A DNA stretch of 64,000 bases. It comes from Undibacterium paludis (GTDB taxonomy: Bacteria; Pseudomonadota; Gammaproteobacteria; Burkholderiales; Burkholderiaceae_D). Shown here piece after piece: positions 19,262 to 28,220 of this stretch; position 1 is the first letter of the stretch; the number at the start of each line of letters is the position of its first letter. A model generated the notes under the pieces. That model saw nothing but the letters and a program-made list of their open reading frames with translations, had not been told where the DNA came from and ran no database searches. The position numbers and the translations under genes were made by a program. The stretch spans positions 682,001-746,000 of the forward strand of contig NZ_JAKZHX010000001.1 in NCBI RefSeq assembly GCF_022568815.1, in the 5' to 3' direction.

Positions 19262-20089
19262 TTACAGCCGCCAGCGACCCGGGGCAACACCAAAAGCCCG
19301 CTTGAAGTGGCGATTGAAATGGCTTTGATCGGCAAAACCTGTCATTGTGGCAATCTCGGTTACCGACAGGTTTTGTCGTAACAGGCTTTGCGCCCGATTC
19401 AGTCTCAACTGATTGCGCCAGGCATGCGGCGGCATGCCCGTGGTACGCGAAAACAGGCGTGCCGCATAAAAAGGGGATAAACCTACCTGTTGCGCCAGTT
19501 CGGACAGACTCAGGGCCTCGCTCAGGTTTTCACTGAGTCTGGCTTTCATCAGCTCCACTCTGGCGGCATCTGGCAACACCGTCTGTGTCACGGGACGGTT
19601 ACGGGCATAGCGCGACAATAACAGGGCAAAACCAGCCGTCAGGGCATTTTCTGCCGCCAGCGGGTCATTGCCGACTTCGAGCATGCGGTGCGCCAGTGCC
19701 AGTTGCGCGGCGACCTCGGCATCTTCTATCACACCATCAGGTAACCAGGGCACGCCGACAGGTGTCCCAGCCATGTCAGACGCCAGTTGCTGCATCCAGT
19801 CAACAGAGGGATAAAAGGCCCGGTAAGCCCAGCCGTGATCTGTCGCACGCTCACCGGTATGCACCTCGCCAGGGTTGATGGCGGCGATGCAACCGACTGA
19901 GGCCAGGCAACGTGTTCCGCGATAGCGATAAGTCTGCGCACCGGACTGGATGACGGGAATGGAAAACCCCTCATGCCAGTGCGGCGCAAATTCCTGGGCA
20001 AAATACTCTGCCGTCAACAGCTCGGCATCTGGCAGCAGAGGGCTGCGCCAGAAACGGGCATCATCACGAAAATTGGCAGGTCCGGGCAT
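19262..20089 (-). CDS. AraC-family transcriptional regulator
   Basis: A 275-residue regulator. The N-terminal cupin-like sensor (FAPHWHEGFSIPVIQSGAQTY, NPGEVHTGE) is followed by two helix-turn-helix motifs of the AraC type: LSLSELAQQVGLSPFYAARL and LSVTEIATMTGFADQSHFNR, ending FKRAFGVAPGRW. The His residues in the sensor suggest a small-molecule-binding cupin. It sits directly upstream of azlCD in the same orientation and probably regulates their expression. The effector is unknown. Confidence 0.92.
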   Translation of the reverse strand: MPGPANFRDDARFWRSPLLPDAELLTAEYFAQEFAPHWHEGFSIPVIQSGAQTYRYRGTRCLASVGCIAAINPGEVHTGERATDHGWAYRAFYPSVDWMQQLASDMAGTPVGVPWLPDGVIEDAEVAAQLALAHRMLEVGNDPLAAENALTAGFALLLSRYARNRPVTQTVLPDAARVELMKARLSENLSEALSLSELAQQVGLSPFYAARLFSRTTGMPPHAWRNQLRLNRAQSLLRQNLSVTEIATMTGFADQSHFNRHFKRAFGVAPGRWRL

Positions 20090-20451
20090 GGTGGCAAGAG
20101 TGCTGTCAGGTTCAGTCTATTGTATATGCTGTTCCGGCATGCTGCTGCCCGTACTGCCTGGACTGCCAAGCCTGTTGCCTGGTAACAAGCTGTTGTCTTC
20201 ACAGAAAACCCTGATGCTGGAAAACAACGTCAATGACTATGCATGAAAAATTTAAATGATTTCGTTTAAATTTTCCCACGCATGGGCAAAACACCTGATT
20301 CACAAATGCGGCGGGGATGTTGAATTTGTGCTGTTCAAGCACACTGAGCCACTTATAATGTCAGGCAAATGTCCAACATGTCGCTGGCGTGATGTGCGCA
20401 TGCTGGCTAACTCCCTACTCTTGAATCTCTTCGTCAGATGGAAAGCTCAAC
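20090..20451. other. 362-bp divergent intergenic region
   Basis: This region lies between the leftward AraC gene and the rightward nucleoside-transporter operon. It contains the perfect inverted repeat at 20247-20274. A TATAAT at 20354-20359 could be the -10 element of the transporter operon, but no convincing -35 precedes it. No small gene is evident. Confidence 0.5.
20247..20274. repeat. Perfect 10-bp inverted repeat upstream of the transporter operon
   Basis: AAAATTTAAA and TTTAAATTTT are exact reverse complements separated by 8 nt (TGATTTCG). The all-AT arms and the position about 180 bp before the ATPase start suggest an operator or an AT-rich extruding hairpin rather than a terminator. 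Confidence 0.6.
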
Positions 20452-22041
20452 GTGAATTCTGCCGCTTCACCTGTATTGCCCCGCCTGGAATTGAGCAATA
20501 TCAGCAAACGCTATCCTTCCGTGATAGCCAACGACGGTGTCAATCTGCAAGTGGCCCCTGGTGAAATCCACGCAGTGCTTGGTGAAAATGGCGCCGGCAA
20601 ATCCACCCTGATGAAAATCATTTTTGGTGCCGTCAAACCTGACTCGGGTACGGTGCGCTGGAATGGCCAGGAAGTCAAAGTGGCCAATCCACAAGATGCG
20701 CGCAAGCTCGGCATTGCCATGGTATTCCAGCATTTCTCCCTGTTTGATACCCTGACCGTCACCGAGAACATCGCCCTGGGCCTGGGGCAAGACGTCAACA
20801 TGCTGGAACTGGCAGAGCAAATCGCCCGCACCGGTGACAACTATGGGCTGGAACTGGAACCGCACCGCCATGTGCACACCCTGTCTGTGGGTGAGCGACA
20901 GCGTGTGGAAATCGTCCGTGCCCTGCTGACCAGGCCGCAATTGCTGATCCTTGATGAGCCGACTTCCGTGCTGACGCCGCAGGCTGTACAAAAACTGTTT
21001 GTCACCCTGCGCAAGATTGCCGATGAAGGCTGCAGCATACTGTATATCAGCCACAAGCTTGATGAAATCCGCGAACTCTGCCATAGCGCTACCGTGATGC
21101 GGGCAGGCAAGGTCACCGGTCATTGCGATCCGGCGCAGGAATCCGCCGCCAGCCTGTCACGCCTGATGATAGGCGAGGACTTGCCGCCTTCAAGCTATAC
21201 CGAACCCGTCACACTCGGTGAATCACGCCTGCAGATCAGGCAATTAAGCCTGCCAAAAGCGCATGCCTTTGCCACTGCACTGGAAGACATACAACTGGAA
21301 TTGTTTGGCGGCGAAATCGTCGGCATTGCCGGGGTATCGGGCAATGGCCAGCAAGAACTGCTGGCGGCCCTGTCCGGTGAAGACAGGCGCGCTGCTCCGC
21401 AGATGATACAGCTCAAAGGTAAACCTGTCGGCAATCGCGGTCCTGAAACCAGGCGCAGCCTGGGCCAGAGCCTGGTACCGGAAGAACGGCTGGGGCGCGG
21501 CGCCGTACCGGAACTAAGCCTGACTGACAACATGCTGCTGTCGCACCAGCACCAGCCCTTTGTGCGCACAGGCATGATCAATTTCCGCCATACCATACAG
21601 GCAGCAGCAGACATCATCAGCCGCTTCAAGGTCAAGGCTGGCGGGCCGGCAGCACTGGCGCGCAGCCTGTCAGGCGGCAATCTGCAAAAGTTTATCGTCG
21701 GCCGCGAAATCACACGCAGACCTGACGTCTTCATCGTCGCCCAGCCTACCTGGGGCGTGGATGTCGGGGCGGCAGCGCAAATCCATGAAGAAATACGTGC
21801 ATTGAAACAGGCCGGTTGCGCGGTACTGGTTATTTCAGAAGAACTTGATGAATTATTTGAATTGTGTGATCGCATGCATGTCATTGCCAAGGGCCGTCTG
21901 TCACCCTCCATTGCAACGGCCAGCGCCACCAGGGAAAAAATAGGAATGTGGATGAGCGGCCTGTGGGAAGAATGGACAACAGCAGAAACCGTATCGCTGG
22001 GCAGGACACCCCGCCGTCGTGAAAGGGGTAACCATGCTTAA
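20452..22041 (+). CDS. Nucleoside-type ABC importer, ATP-binding protein
   Basis: A 529-residue protein with two fused ABC ATPase domains, as in the YufO/NupO and sugar-type (RbsA-like) importers. Domain 1 has Walker A GENGAGKST, signature LSVGERQRVEI and Walker B LLILDEPT. Domain 2 has a degenerate Walker A region (GVSGNGQQEL), signature SLSGGNLQKF and VFIVAQPTWGVDVG. One competent and one degenerate site is usual for this class. It energises uptake of nucleosides or related compounds across the inner membrane. The start is a GTG with GGAAAG upstream. Its 3' end overlaps the first permease gene by 23 bp, so translation is coupled. Confidence 0.9.
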   Translation: MNSAASPVLPRLELSNISKRYPSVIANDGVNLQVAPGEIHAVLGENGAGKSTLMKIIFGAVKPDSGTVRWNGQEVKVANPQDARKLGIAMVFQHFSLFDTLTVTENIALGLGQDVNMLELAEQIARTGDNYGLELEPHRHVHTLSVGERQRVEIVRALLTRPQLLILDEPTSVLTPQAVQKLFVTLRKIADEGCSILYISHKLDEIRELCHSATVMRAGKVTGHCDPAQESAASLSRLMIGEDLPPSSYTEPVTLGESRLQIRQLSLPKAHAFATALEDIQLELFGGEIVGIAGVSGNGQQELLAALSGEDRRAAPQMIQLKGKPVGNRGPETRRSLGQSLVPEERLGRGAVPELSLTDNMLLSHQHQPFVRTGMINFRHTIQAAADIISRFKVKAGGPAALARSLSGGNLQKFIVGREITRRPDVFIVAQPTWGVDVGAAAQIHEEIRALKQAGCAVLVISEELDELFELCDRMHVIAKGRLSPSIATASATREKIGMWMSGLWEEWTTAETVSLGRTPRRRERGNHA

Positions 22042-23101
22042 GCTGGAATTGCGCGCAGCCAGTTCGCGCAGCATGGCGTATTTTTCACCTGTGCTGGCAC
22101 TGTTGCTGACCATATTCTTCGGCGCCCTGCTGTTCACGGCGCTGGGTAAAAACCCTTTGACCGGCTTGCAGGTCTTCCTGATCGAACCGGTACGCAGCAA
22201 GGCCGCCATTGCAGAACTGTTGCTCAAGACGACACCGCTGGTTTTATGCGCCCTGGGTTTGTCCGTCTGTTACCGCGCCAATGTCTGGAACATAGGCGCC
22301 GAGGGGCAGCTGATAGCCGGTGGCCTGGCGGCAGGCAGCACCATCCTGTATTTTGATAATGGCACACCCGGCTTGTCGGGCGGGATGGTGCTGATACTGG
22401 CGACTTGCGCCGGTGTCATCGGCGGTGCACTGTGGGCATCGATTACTGCCCTGCTGCGCGATCGCTTCAATGCCAATGAAATCCTGGTGTCGCTGATGCT
22501 GACTTATATCGCACAATTGCTGCTGATGTATGCGGTGAATGGCCCGTTGAAAGACCCGAATGGCATGAACTTCCCGCAGTCCAAGGTGTTTTCCAGTGAC
22601 TACCTGTTGCCGCACCTGTTCCAGGGCAGCCGCATTCATGCCGGTTTTATCGTCATGCTGGTCGCCAGCGCCCTGATGGCGGTGTTTGTGTACCGCAGCT
22701 TTGCCGGTTACCGCTTGACAGTAGGCGGGCTGGCGCCGCTGGCGGCGCGCTATGCCGGTTTTTCCAGCCGCCGCGCCTTGTGGACTTCGTTGCTGATCTC
22801 CGGCGGCTTTGCCGGTATGGCTGGCGCGTTTGAAGTCGCAGGCCCCATAGGCCAGGTGCTGCCTTCCATTTCACCCGGTTATGGTTTTGCCGCCATCATT
22901 GTCGCCTTCATTGGTCGCTTGAATCCCATAGGCACCATCTTTGGCGGTCTGGTGCTGTCGCTGTTTTATCTTGGCGGTGAAATGGCGCAATCACGGCTGG
23001 GCCTGCCGTCTGCCATCACCGGCCTGTTCCAGGGCATGCTGCTGTTCTTGCTGCTGGCTTGCGATACCCTGATCAATTACCGCCTTCGTTGGCAGAAATA
23101 A
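22019..23101 (+). CDS. Nucleoside-type ABC importer, permease 1
   Basis: A 360-residue inner-membrane permease of the BPD_transp_2 family. It has eight or more hydrophobic helices and the motif CYRANVWNIGAEGQL, typical of the larger permease of YufP/NupP-type importers. It pairs with the permease encoded 6 bp downstream. The start ATG at 22019 or an internal ATG at 22034 (MLKLELRAASS) overlaps the ATPase gene. The GAAAGGGG sequence before 22034 favours the latter. Confidence 0.88.
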   Translation: MKGVTMLKLELRAASSRSMAYFSPVLALLLTIFFGALLFTALGKNPLTGLQVFLIEPVRSKAAIAELLLKTTPLVLCALGLSVCYRANVWNIGAEGQLIAGGLAAGSTILYFDNGTPGLSGGMVLILATCAGVIGGALWASITALLRDRFNANEILVSLMLTYIAQLLLMYAVNGPLKDPNGMNFPQSKVFSSDYLLPHLFQGSRIHAGFIVMLVASALMAVFVYRSFAGYRLTVGGLAPLAARYAGFSSRRALWTSLLISGGFAGMAGAFEVAGPIGQVLPSISPGYGFAAIIVAFIGRLNPIGTIFGGLVLSLFYLGGEMAQSRLGLPSAITGLFQGMLLFLLLACDTLINYRLRWQK

Positions 23102-23107
23102 GCGACT

Positions 23108-24028
23108 ATGGAAAATTTTGCTGCGCTGATCGCCGCTTCCATCAACTCCGGCACGCCACTGCTGATTGCCGCGTTGGGCCTGTTGATCAATGAACGTGCA
23201 GGTGTGCTCAATCTTGGTGCCGAAGGCATGATGCTGGTGGCCGCCATCGTCGGTTTTGCCGTTGCCCATCAAACCCATTCACCGTGGCTGGGTTTTGCCG
23301 CCGGCGCCGTTGCCGGCATGCTGATGGCAAGTCTGTTTGCCTGGCTGGCGCTGGTGCTGGCCACCAACCAGGTAGCTACCGGCCTGGCCTTGTCTATCTT
23401 TGGCGGTGGTCTTTCCGCCTTCATCGGCCAGTCTTTTGTCGGACAGTCGCTGCCTGCCGGTGGCCATGGCATACCGTTGCTGGAAGATATCCCTTTTCTC
23501 GGCAAAGCCTTGTTTGACCAGCACCTGGCTGTGTATTTCAGCCTGCTGCTGTGTGGCGGCATCATCTGGTTTTTGTACCGCAGCCGCGCCGGTCTGGTCC
23601 TGCGCGCCATCGGCGAATCGCCGGAATCAGCCCATGCGCTCGGGTATCCGGTACGCAGGATACGTTATCTGTCACTGTTGTTCAGCGGTGCCTGCTGCGG
23701 CATCGCCGGTGCTTATCTATCCGTCGTCTATACGCCGATGTGGGTGGAAGGCCTGGTGGCAGGACGTGGCTGGATTGCCCTGGCGCTGACCACCTTTGCC
23801 ACCTGGCGTCCGGCACGGGTCTTGCTGGGTTCCCTGCTATTTGGCAGCGTGACGATTTTGCAGTTCCATTTCCAGGCGATAGGCATAGCGATACCTTCAC
23901 AGATACTGTCCATGCTGCCTTACCTGGCAACCATCGTCGTCCTGGTACTGATTTCACGGAACCCGGACTGGATACGCCTGAACATGCCGGCCTCGCTGGG
24001 CAAGCCTTTCCGCCCGGGTTCTGCATGA
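23108..24028 (+). CDS. Nucleoside-type ABC importer, permease 2
   Basis: A 306-residue permease of the BPD_transp_2 family (YufQ/NupQ-like). The motif INERAGVLNLGAEGMML near residue 30-45 is a family hallmark, and RAIGESPESAHALGYPV is the cytoplasmic loop that contacts the ATPase. It forms the membrane channel with permease 1. The gene is in the middle of a four-gene operon ending with the BMP-family binding lipoprotein. Confidence 0.9.
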   Translation: MENFAALIAASINSGTPLLIAALGLLINERAGVLNLGAEGMMLVAAIVGFAVAHQTHSPWLGFAAGAVAGMLMASLFAWLALVLATNQVATGLALSIFGGGLSAFIGQSFVGQSLPAGGHGIPLLEDIPFLGKALFDQHLAVYFSLLLCGGIIWFLYRSRAGLVLRAIGESPESAHALGYPVRRIRYLSLLFSGACCGIAGAYLSVVYTPMWVEGLVAGRGWIALALTTFATWRPARVLLGSLLFGSVTILQFHFQAIGIAIPSQILSMLPYLATIVVLVLISRNPDWIRLNMPASLGKPFRPGSA

Positions 24029-24104
24029 GCCTGCATAAAGATGTCGTTTTTTGCTGTACCTGTTTTTCAAGAAAATAAACTTAATCACCGGAGGGAAGCC
24101 CACC

Positions 24105-25265
24105 ATGAAAATGTCTCGCAGAAAAACCCTTGCAGCCGCCTTGTCCCTGGCTGTCGTCGGCCTGGCTGGCTGCGGCCAGAAAGAAGAAAGCAAATCTGCC
24201 AGCGCGGCATCTGCGTCTGCACCGGCCCCGGCCAGCAGCGCAGCAGCACCAGCCGCCGCAGAACCGCTGAAGGTCGGCTTCATCTATGTAGGCCCGGTCG
24301 GTGATGCAGGCTGGACATTCGCTCATGACGCCGGCCGCAAGGCAGTCGAAGCCAAATTCGGCGACAAGGTCAAGACCAGCTTTGTTGAAAACGTACCCGA
24401 AAGCGCTGCCGATGCAGAACGCGTAATCCGCGACCTGGCCACACAGGGCAACAAGGTCATCTTCGGCACCACCTTTGGCTATATGGAAGCCATGCTCAAG
24501 GTCGCCAAGGACTTCCCGGACGTCAAGTTCGAGCATGCAACCGGTTACAAAACTGCCGAGAACCTGGCGCAGTACGATGTGCGCACCTATGAAGGCGCCT
24601 ACCTGGCCGGTGTGGCCGCAGGCAAGATGAGCAAATCCGGCAAGCTGGGCGTAGTGGCGTCCATCCCTATCCCTGAAGTGCTGCGCAATATCAACTCCTT
24701 CACCCTGGGCGCACGCTCAATCAACCCCAAGGCCACGACCAAGGTCGTCTGGGTTAACAAATGGTTTGACCCGGGCAAGGAACGTGAAGCTGCTACCACC
24801 CTGATAGGCCAGGGCGTGGATGTGCTGATGCAGAATACCGACTCTGCCGCTGTCGTGCAAACTGCGGAAGAAAAAGGCGTCTACGCCTTTGGCTGGGACA
24901 GCGACATGAGCAAATTCGGCGCCAAGGCCCACCTGGCTGCATCCGTCATCGACTGGGGTGTGTACTACACCAAGCGCGTCGATGAAGCACTCAACAAAAC
25001 ATGGAAATCCGACACCACCTGGTGGGGCCTGAAAGAAAACATGATAGACCTGAAAGCCTTCAACGCCAGCCTGTCAGATGAAGTCAAGAAACTCATCGCC
25101 GACAAACGCCAGGGCGTCATCGACGGCACCGCCCCCATCTGGAAAGGCCCGATCAAGGACAATACCGGCAAGGAAGTGCTCGGCAAGGATGCCGTGGCTG
25201 ATGACAAGTTCCTGCATGACATCAAGTTTTATGTGGAGGGTGTAGAGGGGAAAGTACCGGGTTAA
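24105..25265 (+). CDS. BMP-family nucleoside-binding lipoprotein
   Basis: About 386 residues. The signal peptide ends in lipobox LAGC (in VVGLAGCGQKEE), followed by an Ala/Ser-rich linker and the BMP domain: LKVGFIYVGPVGDAGWTFAHD near its start, IFGTTFGYMEA, EGAYLAGVAAG and FGWDSDMS. BMP proteins bind nucleosides and purine-like compounds for ABC import, so this is the binding protein of the preceding transporter genes. The ATG at 24105 follows GGAGGG about ten bases upstream. A perfect 18-nt palindrome follows 30 bp after the stop. Confidence 0.92.
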   Translation: MKMSRRKTLAAALSLAVVGLAGCGQKEESKSASAASASAPAPASSAAAPAAAEPLKVGFIYVGPVGDAGWTFAHDAGRKAVEAKFGDKVKTSFVENVPESAADAERVIRDLATQGNKVIFGTTFGYMEAMLKVAKDFPDVKFEHATGYKTAENLAQYDVRTYEGAYLAGVAAGKMSKSGKLGVVASIPIPEVLRNINSFTLGARSINPKATTKVVWVNKWFDPGKEREAATTLIGQGVDVLMQNTDSAAVVQTAEEKGVYAFGWDSDMSKFGAKAHLAASVIDWGVYYTKRVDEALNKTWKSDTTWWGLKENMIDLKAFNASLSDEVKKLIADKRQGVIDGTAPIWKGPIKDNTGKEVLGKDAVADDKFLHDIKFYVEGVEGKVPG

Positions 25266-25295
25266 TTCAAGGAAAACCTCCCTCCGTTACGCAGG

Positions 25296-25313
25296 CGAGC
25301 GGCATGCCGCTCG
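25296..25313. repeat. Perfect 18-nt palindrome after the transporter operon
   Basis: CGAGCGGCATGCCGCTCG is fully self-complementary and lies 30 bp beyond the operon stop. It has no T tract, so it may be a weak or factor-dependent terminator, an mRNA-stabilising hairpin, or a site for a DNA-binding protein. Confidence 0.5.
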
Positions 25314-25420
25314 AATTCCCTGCTACACCGCAGAAGAAAGCAGGAGATTTTGTCTCTTCAGAGAATGCGGCCCATTTGAACCGGGTCGTATTTTCGGGTC
25401 AGTAGAGGGTGCACATTTTT

Positions 25421-25912
25421 ATGACATCGCCGTTGTTGATTATCCGCCGCGCCCAACCGCAAGAAGCTCGGGCATTAACGCTGATAGCGCGTCAATCCAA
25501 AGCCCATTGGAAATATCCTGCTTCCGCGCTGCAGGCATGGGAAGCGCAATTAACTGTCACCTCAGAGCACATTGAGAAAGAATCGGTCTGGCTTGCAGAA
25601 CATGAGCACGCAATTCTAGGTTTTTATCATCTCAGCTTTGCCGGGACTCAGTGCGACCTGGCTGATCTATTTGTATTACCAGAGGCAATGGGACAAGGAA
25701 TAGGCCGTAGTCTGTTGCAACACGCTATGGATAGTGCGCGTTACCTGGGTCAGGAAAAAATGACCATAGATGCTGATCCCTACGCAGAAAAATTCTACCT
25801 GTCCATGGGAGCTGTCAGAGTGGGCGAACTTACTGCTCCCATAGAAGGTGACCCGATGCGCGTGCGGCCCCAGCTCGTCCTGTTGCTGGACAATTTGACG
25901 AATGCCGAATAG
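25421..25912 (+). CDS. GNAT-family N-acetyltransferase
   Basis: About 163 residues with the acetyl-CoA binding region of GNAT enzymes: LADLFVLPEAMGQGIGRSLLQHAMDSA, containing the Q/RxxGxG/A loop (QGIGRS). It begins LLIIRRAQPQEARAL, typical of strand 1 and helix 1. The acceptor substrate is unknown. The frame is open from a GTG at 25409, but the ATG at 25421 has GAGG about eleven bases upstream and gives the usual N-terminus. Confidence 0.85.
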   Translation: MTSPLLIIRRAQPQEARALTLIARQSKAHWKYPASALQAWEAQLTVTSEHIEKESVWLAEHEHAILGFYHLSFAGTQCDLADLFVLPEAMGQGIGRSLLQHAMDSARYLGQEKMTIDADPYAEKFYLSMGAVRVGELTAPIEGDPMRVRPQLVLLLDNLTNAE

Positions 25913-25924
25913 GTTCGCCGGTTC

Positions 25925-26851
25925 TTACACCATCACCTTGGCCGACGCCTCCGCCACTATCCTTCTCAACCACTGTACTTCTGCCGCCGCATGAGCGCGC
26001 TCATGCCAGAGCATGAAGAACTTCATCCTGGGTACGGTGATCGGCATGGGCAGGACTTCTATCGGCCAGTCTTTGGCGCATTGCACGGCAAAACTGCGGC
26101 TGGTGGTGAAGATCAGGTCAGTGCGCGAGAGGACATAAGGCACCATGCCAAAATAGGGGATGGTCATCTGCACCTTGCGCTTCAGTCCTTGCTCGGCCAG
26201 GGCTGAGTCGATGATACTGCGATGTCCCATCATGTAAGGCGTGGGGGCCAGGTGGGCCATTTCCAGATAGTATTTGACCGACAGGCCCTTGCTGACCACC
26301 GGGTGCTTGCGGTTGACCATGCAGACGACTTCATCTTCGAATAATTGCGCCAGGTGCAGATGTGGTGGCAGGTCGGGCCAGTTGCCGATGACGCAATCAA
26401 GCTCGCCACTCTCCAGGCCCGCTGCATAGTCAAAACCGGCATTCAGGGCATGTACTGTCAGGCCGGCATTGGGCGCCTGTTCGCGCAGCTTTTCTATGAT
26501 GAGGGGAATCAGCAAGGCGCTCAGGTAATCGGGTGCGCCCAGCTGGAAAACTCTCTGGGTCGAAGCTGGCATGAAGGCCGGCGCCGGGCTGGCGATGCTC
26601 TCAAGGACATTCAGTCCCTGACGGGCCAGCAGCAAGAGTTCTTCACCACGCTCGGTTGCCGTCATGCCGTTCTTGCCGCGTACCAGGATGGCGTCCCCGG
26701 TAATCTCGCGCAGGCGCTTGAGCATATTGCTGATGGCAGGTTGCGATTGCCCCAGTTTCATCGCGGTGCGGGTGACGCTGCGCTCGGTCAGCAGGGTGTG
26801 CAAGACGCGCAATAAATTGGTGTCAAGCTGATCGACCAGGCGCTGGTTCAT
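25925..26851 (-). CDS. LysR-family transcriptional regulator
   Basis: A 308-residue regulator. The N-terminal winged helix-turn-helix reads LRVLHTLLTERSVTRTAMKLGQSQPAISNMLKRLREI, a LysR DNA-binding domain. The remainder is a periplasmic-binding-protein-like effector domain (RVFQLGAPDYLSALLIP). It resembles the NodD/LinR/PcpR-type subgroup by its start (LDTNLLRVLHTLL). It overlaps the upstream amidotransferase gene by 4 bp, so the two are co-transcribed, which is unusual because LysR genes are more often divergent from their targets. Confidence 0.92.
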   Translation of the reverse strand: MNQRLVDQLDTNLLRVLHTLLTERSVTRTAMKLGQSQPAISNMLKRLREITGDAILVRGKNGMTATERGEELLLLARQGLNVLESIASPAPAFMPASTQRVFQLGAPDYLSALLIPLIIEKLREQAPNAGLTVHALNAGFDYAAGLESGELDCVIGNWPDLPPHLHLAQLFEDEVVCMVNRKHPVVSKGLSVKYYLEMAHLAPTPYMMGHRSIIDSALAEQGLKRKVQMTIPYFGMVPYVLSRTDLIFTTSRSFAVQCAKDWPIEVLPMPITVPRMKFFMLWHERAHAAAEVQWLRRIVAEASAKVMV

Positions 26852-27633
26852 ACCTGCTCCTGCGTCAGATCCAGCACATCGCCATCGGCAAACACCAGCA
26901 TTTCACCGGCGGCATATTGCGTCCATGTTTCGTTGGCCGTCAGAGGTGCGGTGACAATCACTGCAACCTTGTCATCGGGTGTGGTCACCTGGGAAAAATC
27001 AACAGCGACATCTTCATCGGTCAGCGCAGCGGTCGCAAACGGGTGCTTGCGCACGATGTAGTAAAGATTGGTCGAACAATGGGTGAACAAGACTTCGCCA
27101 TGCGACAGCATCATGTTGAAGGTGCCATAGGCGGCGATCTCGGTCGTGATCTCGCGCATGAAGGCGGCCTGCTCGGTCAGCGAGGGCAAATTGTCACCAA
27201 AACGCTTGCGCATCTGCTGCAAAATATAACAGAAGGCCCGTTCGCTATCTGTATTGCCTACCGGCTGGAAGCTGCCATCGAGTACAGGGAAAAACTCTTT
27301 CAAGTCACCATTATGGGCAAACACCCAGTAGCGTCCCCAGCATTCACGTATGAAGGGATGACAGTTTTCCAGGCTAACCTGGCCCTGTGTCGCCTTGCGT
27401 ATGTGCGCAATGACATATTTGGATTTGATGGGATAGCGTTTGATCAGCTCAGCCACCGGCGATTCGACCGCGGACTGGTGGTCCACAAAGGTACGCACCC
27501 CTCGTCCTTCAAAAAAAGCAATGCCCCAGCCGTCCTTGTGCTCGTCCGTCAAACCGCCGCGTGTTGCAAACCCGGTAAAACTGAACACGATGTCAGTCGG
27601 GGTATTGCAGTTCATTCCTAGTAATTGACACAT
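26848..27633 (-). CDS. Class II glutamine amidotransferase-like protein
   Basis: About 261 residues of the GATase_6/YafJ type. After removal of Met1 the chain begins with the nucleophile Cys (MCQLLGMNCNTPTD), and DEHKDGWGIAFFEG, HIRKATQG and FAHNGDL follow as the Arg and Asn-Gly-Asp glutamine-binding motifs. It should hydrolyse glutamine or a gamma-glutamyl amide in the cytoplasm; YafJ-like enzymes have no assigned synthase partner. The longer frame (from 27678) would bury the Cys, so the ATG at 27633 is the correct start. Confidence 0.9.
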   Translation of the reverse strand: MCQLLGMNCNTPTDIVFSFTGFATRGGLTDEHKDGWGIAFFEGRGVRTFVDHQSAVESPVAELIKRYPIKSKYVIAHIRKATQGQVSLENCHPFIRECWGRYWVFAHNGDLKEFFPVLDGSFQPVGNTDSERAFCYILQQMRKRFGDNLPSLTEQAAFMREITTEIAAYGTFNMMLSHGEVLFTHCSTNLYYIVRKHPFATAALTDEDVAVDFSQVTTPDDKVAVIVTAPLTANETWTQYAAGEMLVFADGDVLDLTQEQV

Positions 27634-27889
27634 GATGCAAATAGTGAAAACAGTTTGCCCATACCTTACCATAGGCAAACCCGCTCATTCTTTCCATGTG
27701 CACAAGATTTTGAAATTTCTTATGCAATTAGCCACTGAAGCAGGTCATTCCCTTGTCTGGCGTGGGCTTGAGCCCTTGCCCCTTATCAATGTCTTACAAT
27801 TTGCCACTGGATATTGGGCAATCTGGAGCCGATAATCAAACCATAGTCAAGCCGTAGCCCTAACCCGGACATGTAAAGGACAGATCATC

Positions 27890-28213
27890 ATGCAAAACTT
27901 CAGTACAGATATCTTATTGATGGCCGTACCAGAGTTGAAAGAAGTCGCCCCCAAGCACTATGCGACACTGGTGCAACAAGCCGAGCAGGCCACCTTCAAG
28001 ACCAGCAAACCCTACTGGCGCGAGGTCCTGATTGTCTTGACCGCATTCATGAGTATTTACATTTTCGGCAAGATCGTTGCGCCAGACTCTCTGTGGATAA
28101 GTGGTGTGTTCACTGTCATCAGCCTGTTTGCATCGGCACTGCTGGTTGACTTGCTGTATTTCCGCAGGTTGAAAAAAGCCATCATCGCACGCCTGGCCCT
28201 GGTACAGGCCTGA
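27890..28213 (+). CDS. Small two-helix membrane protein of unknown function
   Basis: A 107-residue protein with two hydrophobic segments, VLIVLTAFMSIYIFGKIVAP and LWISGVFTVISLFASALLVDLLYF. It has a soluble N-terminal region of about 45 residues. A ribosome site (AAAGGA, ten bases upstream) precedes the ATG. I do not recognise the family. It stands alone between the amidotransferase and the ArsR-type gene. Confidence 0.7.
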   Translation: MQNFSTDILLMAVPELKEVAPKHYATLVQQAEQATFKTSKPYWREVLIVLTAFMSIYIFGKIVAPDSLWISGVFTVISLFASALLVDLLYFRRLKKAIIARLALVQA

Positions 28214-28220
28214 TCGCAAT

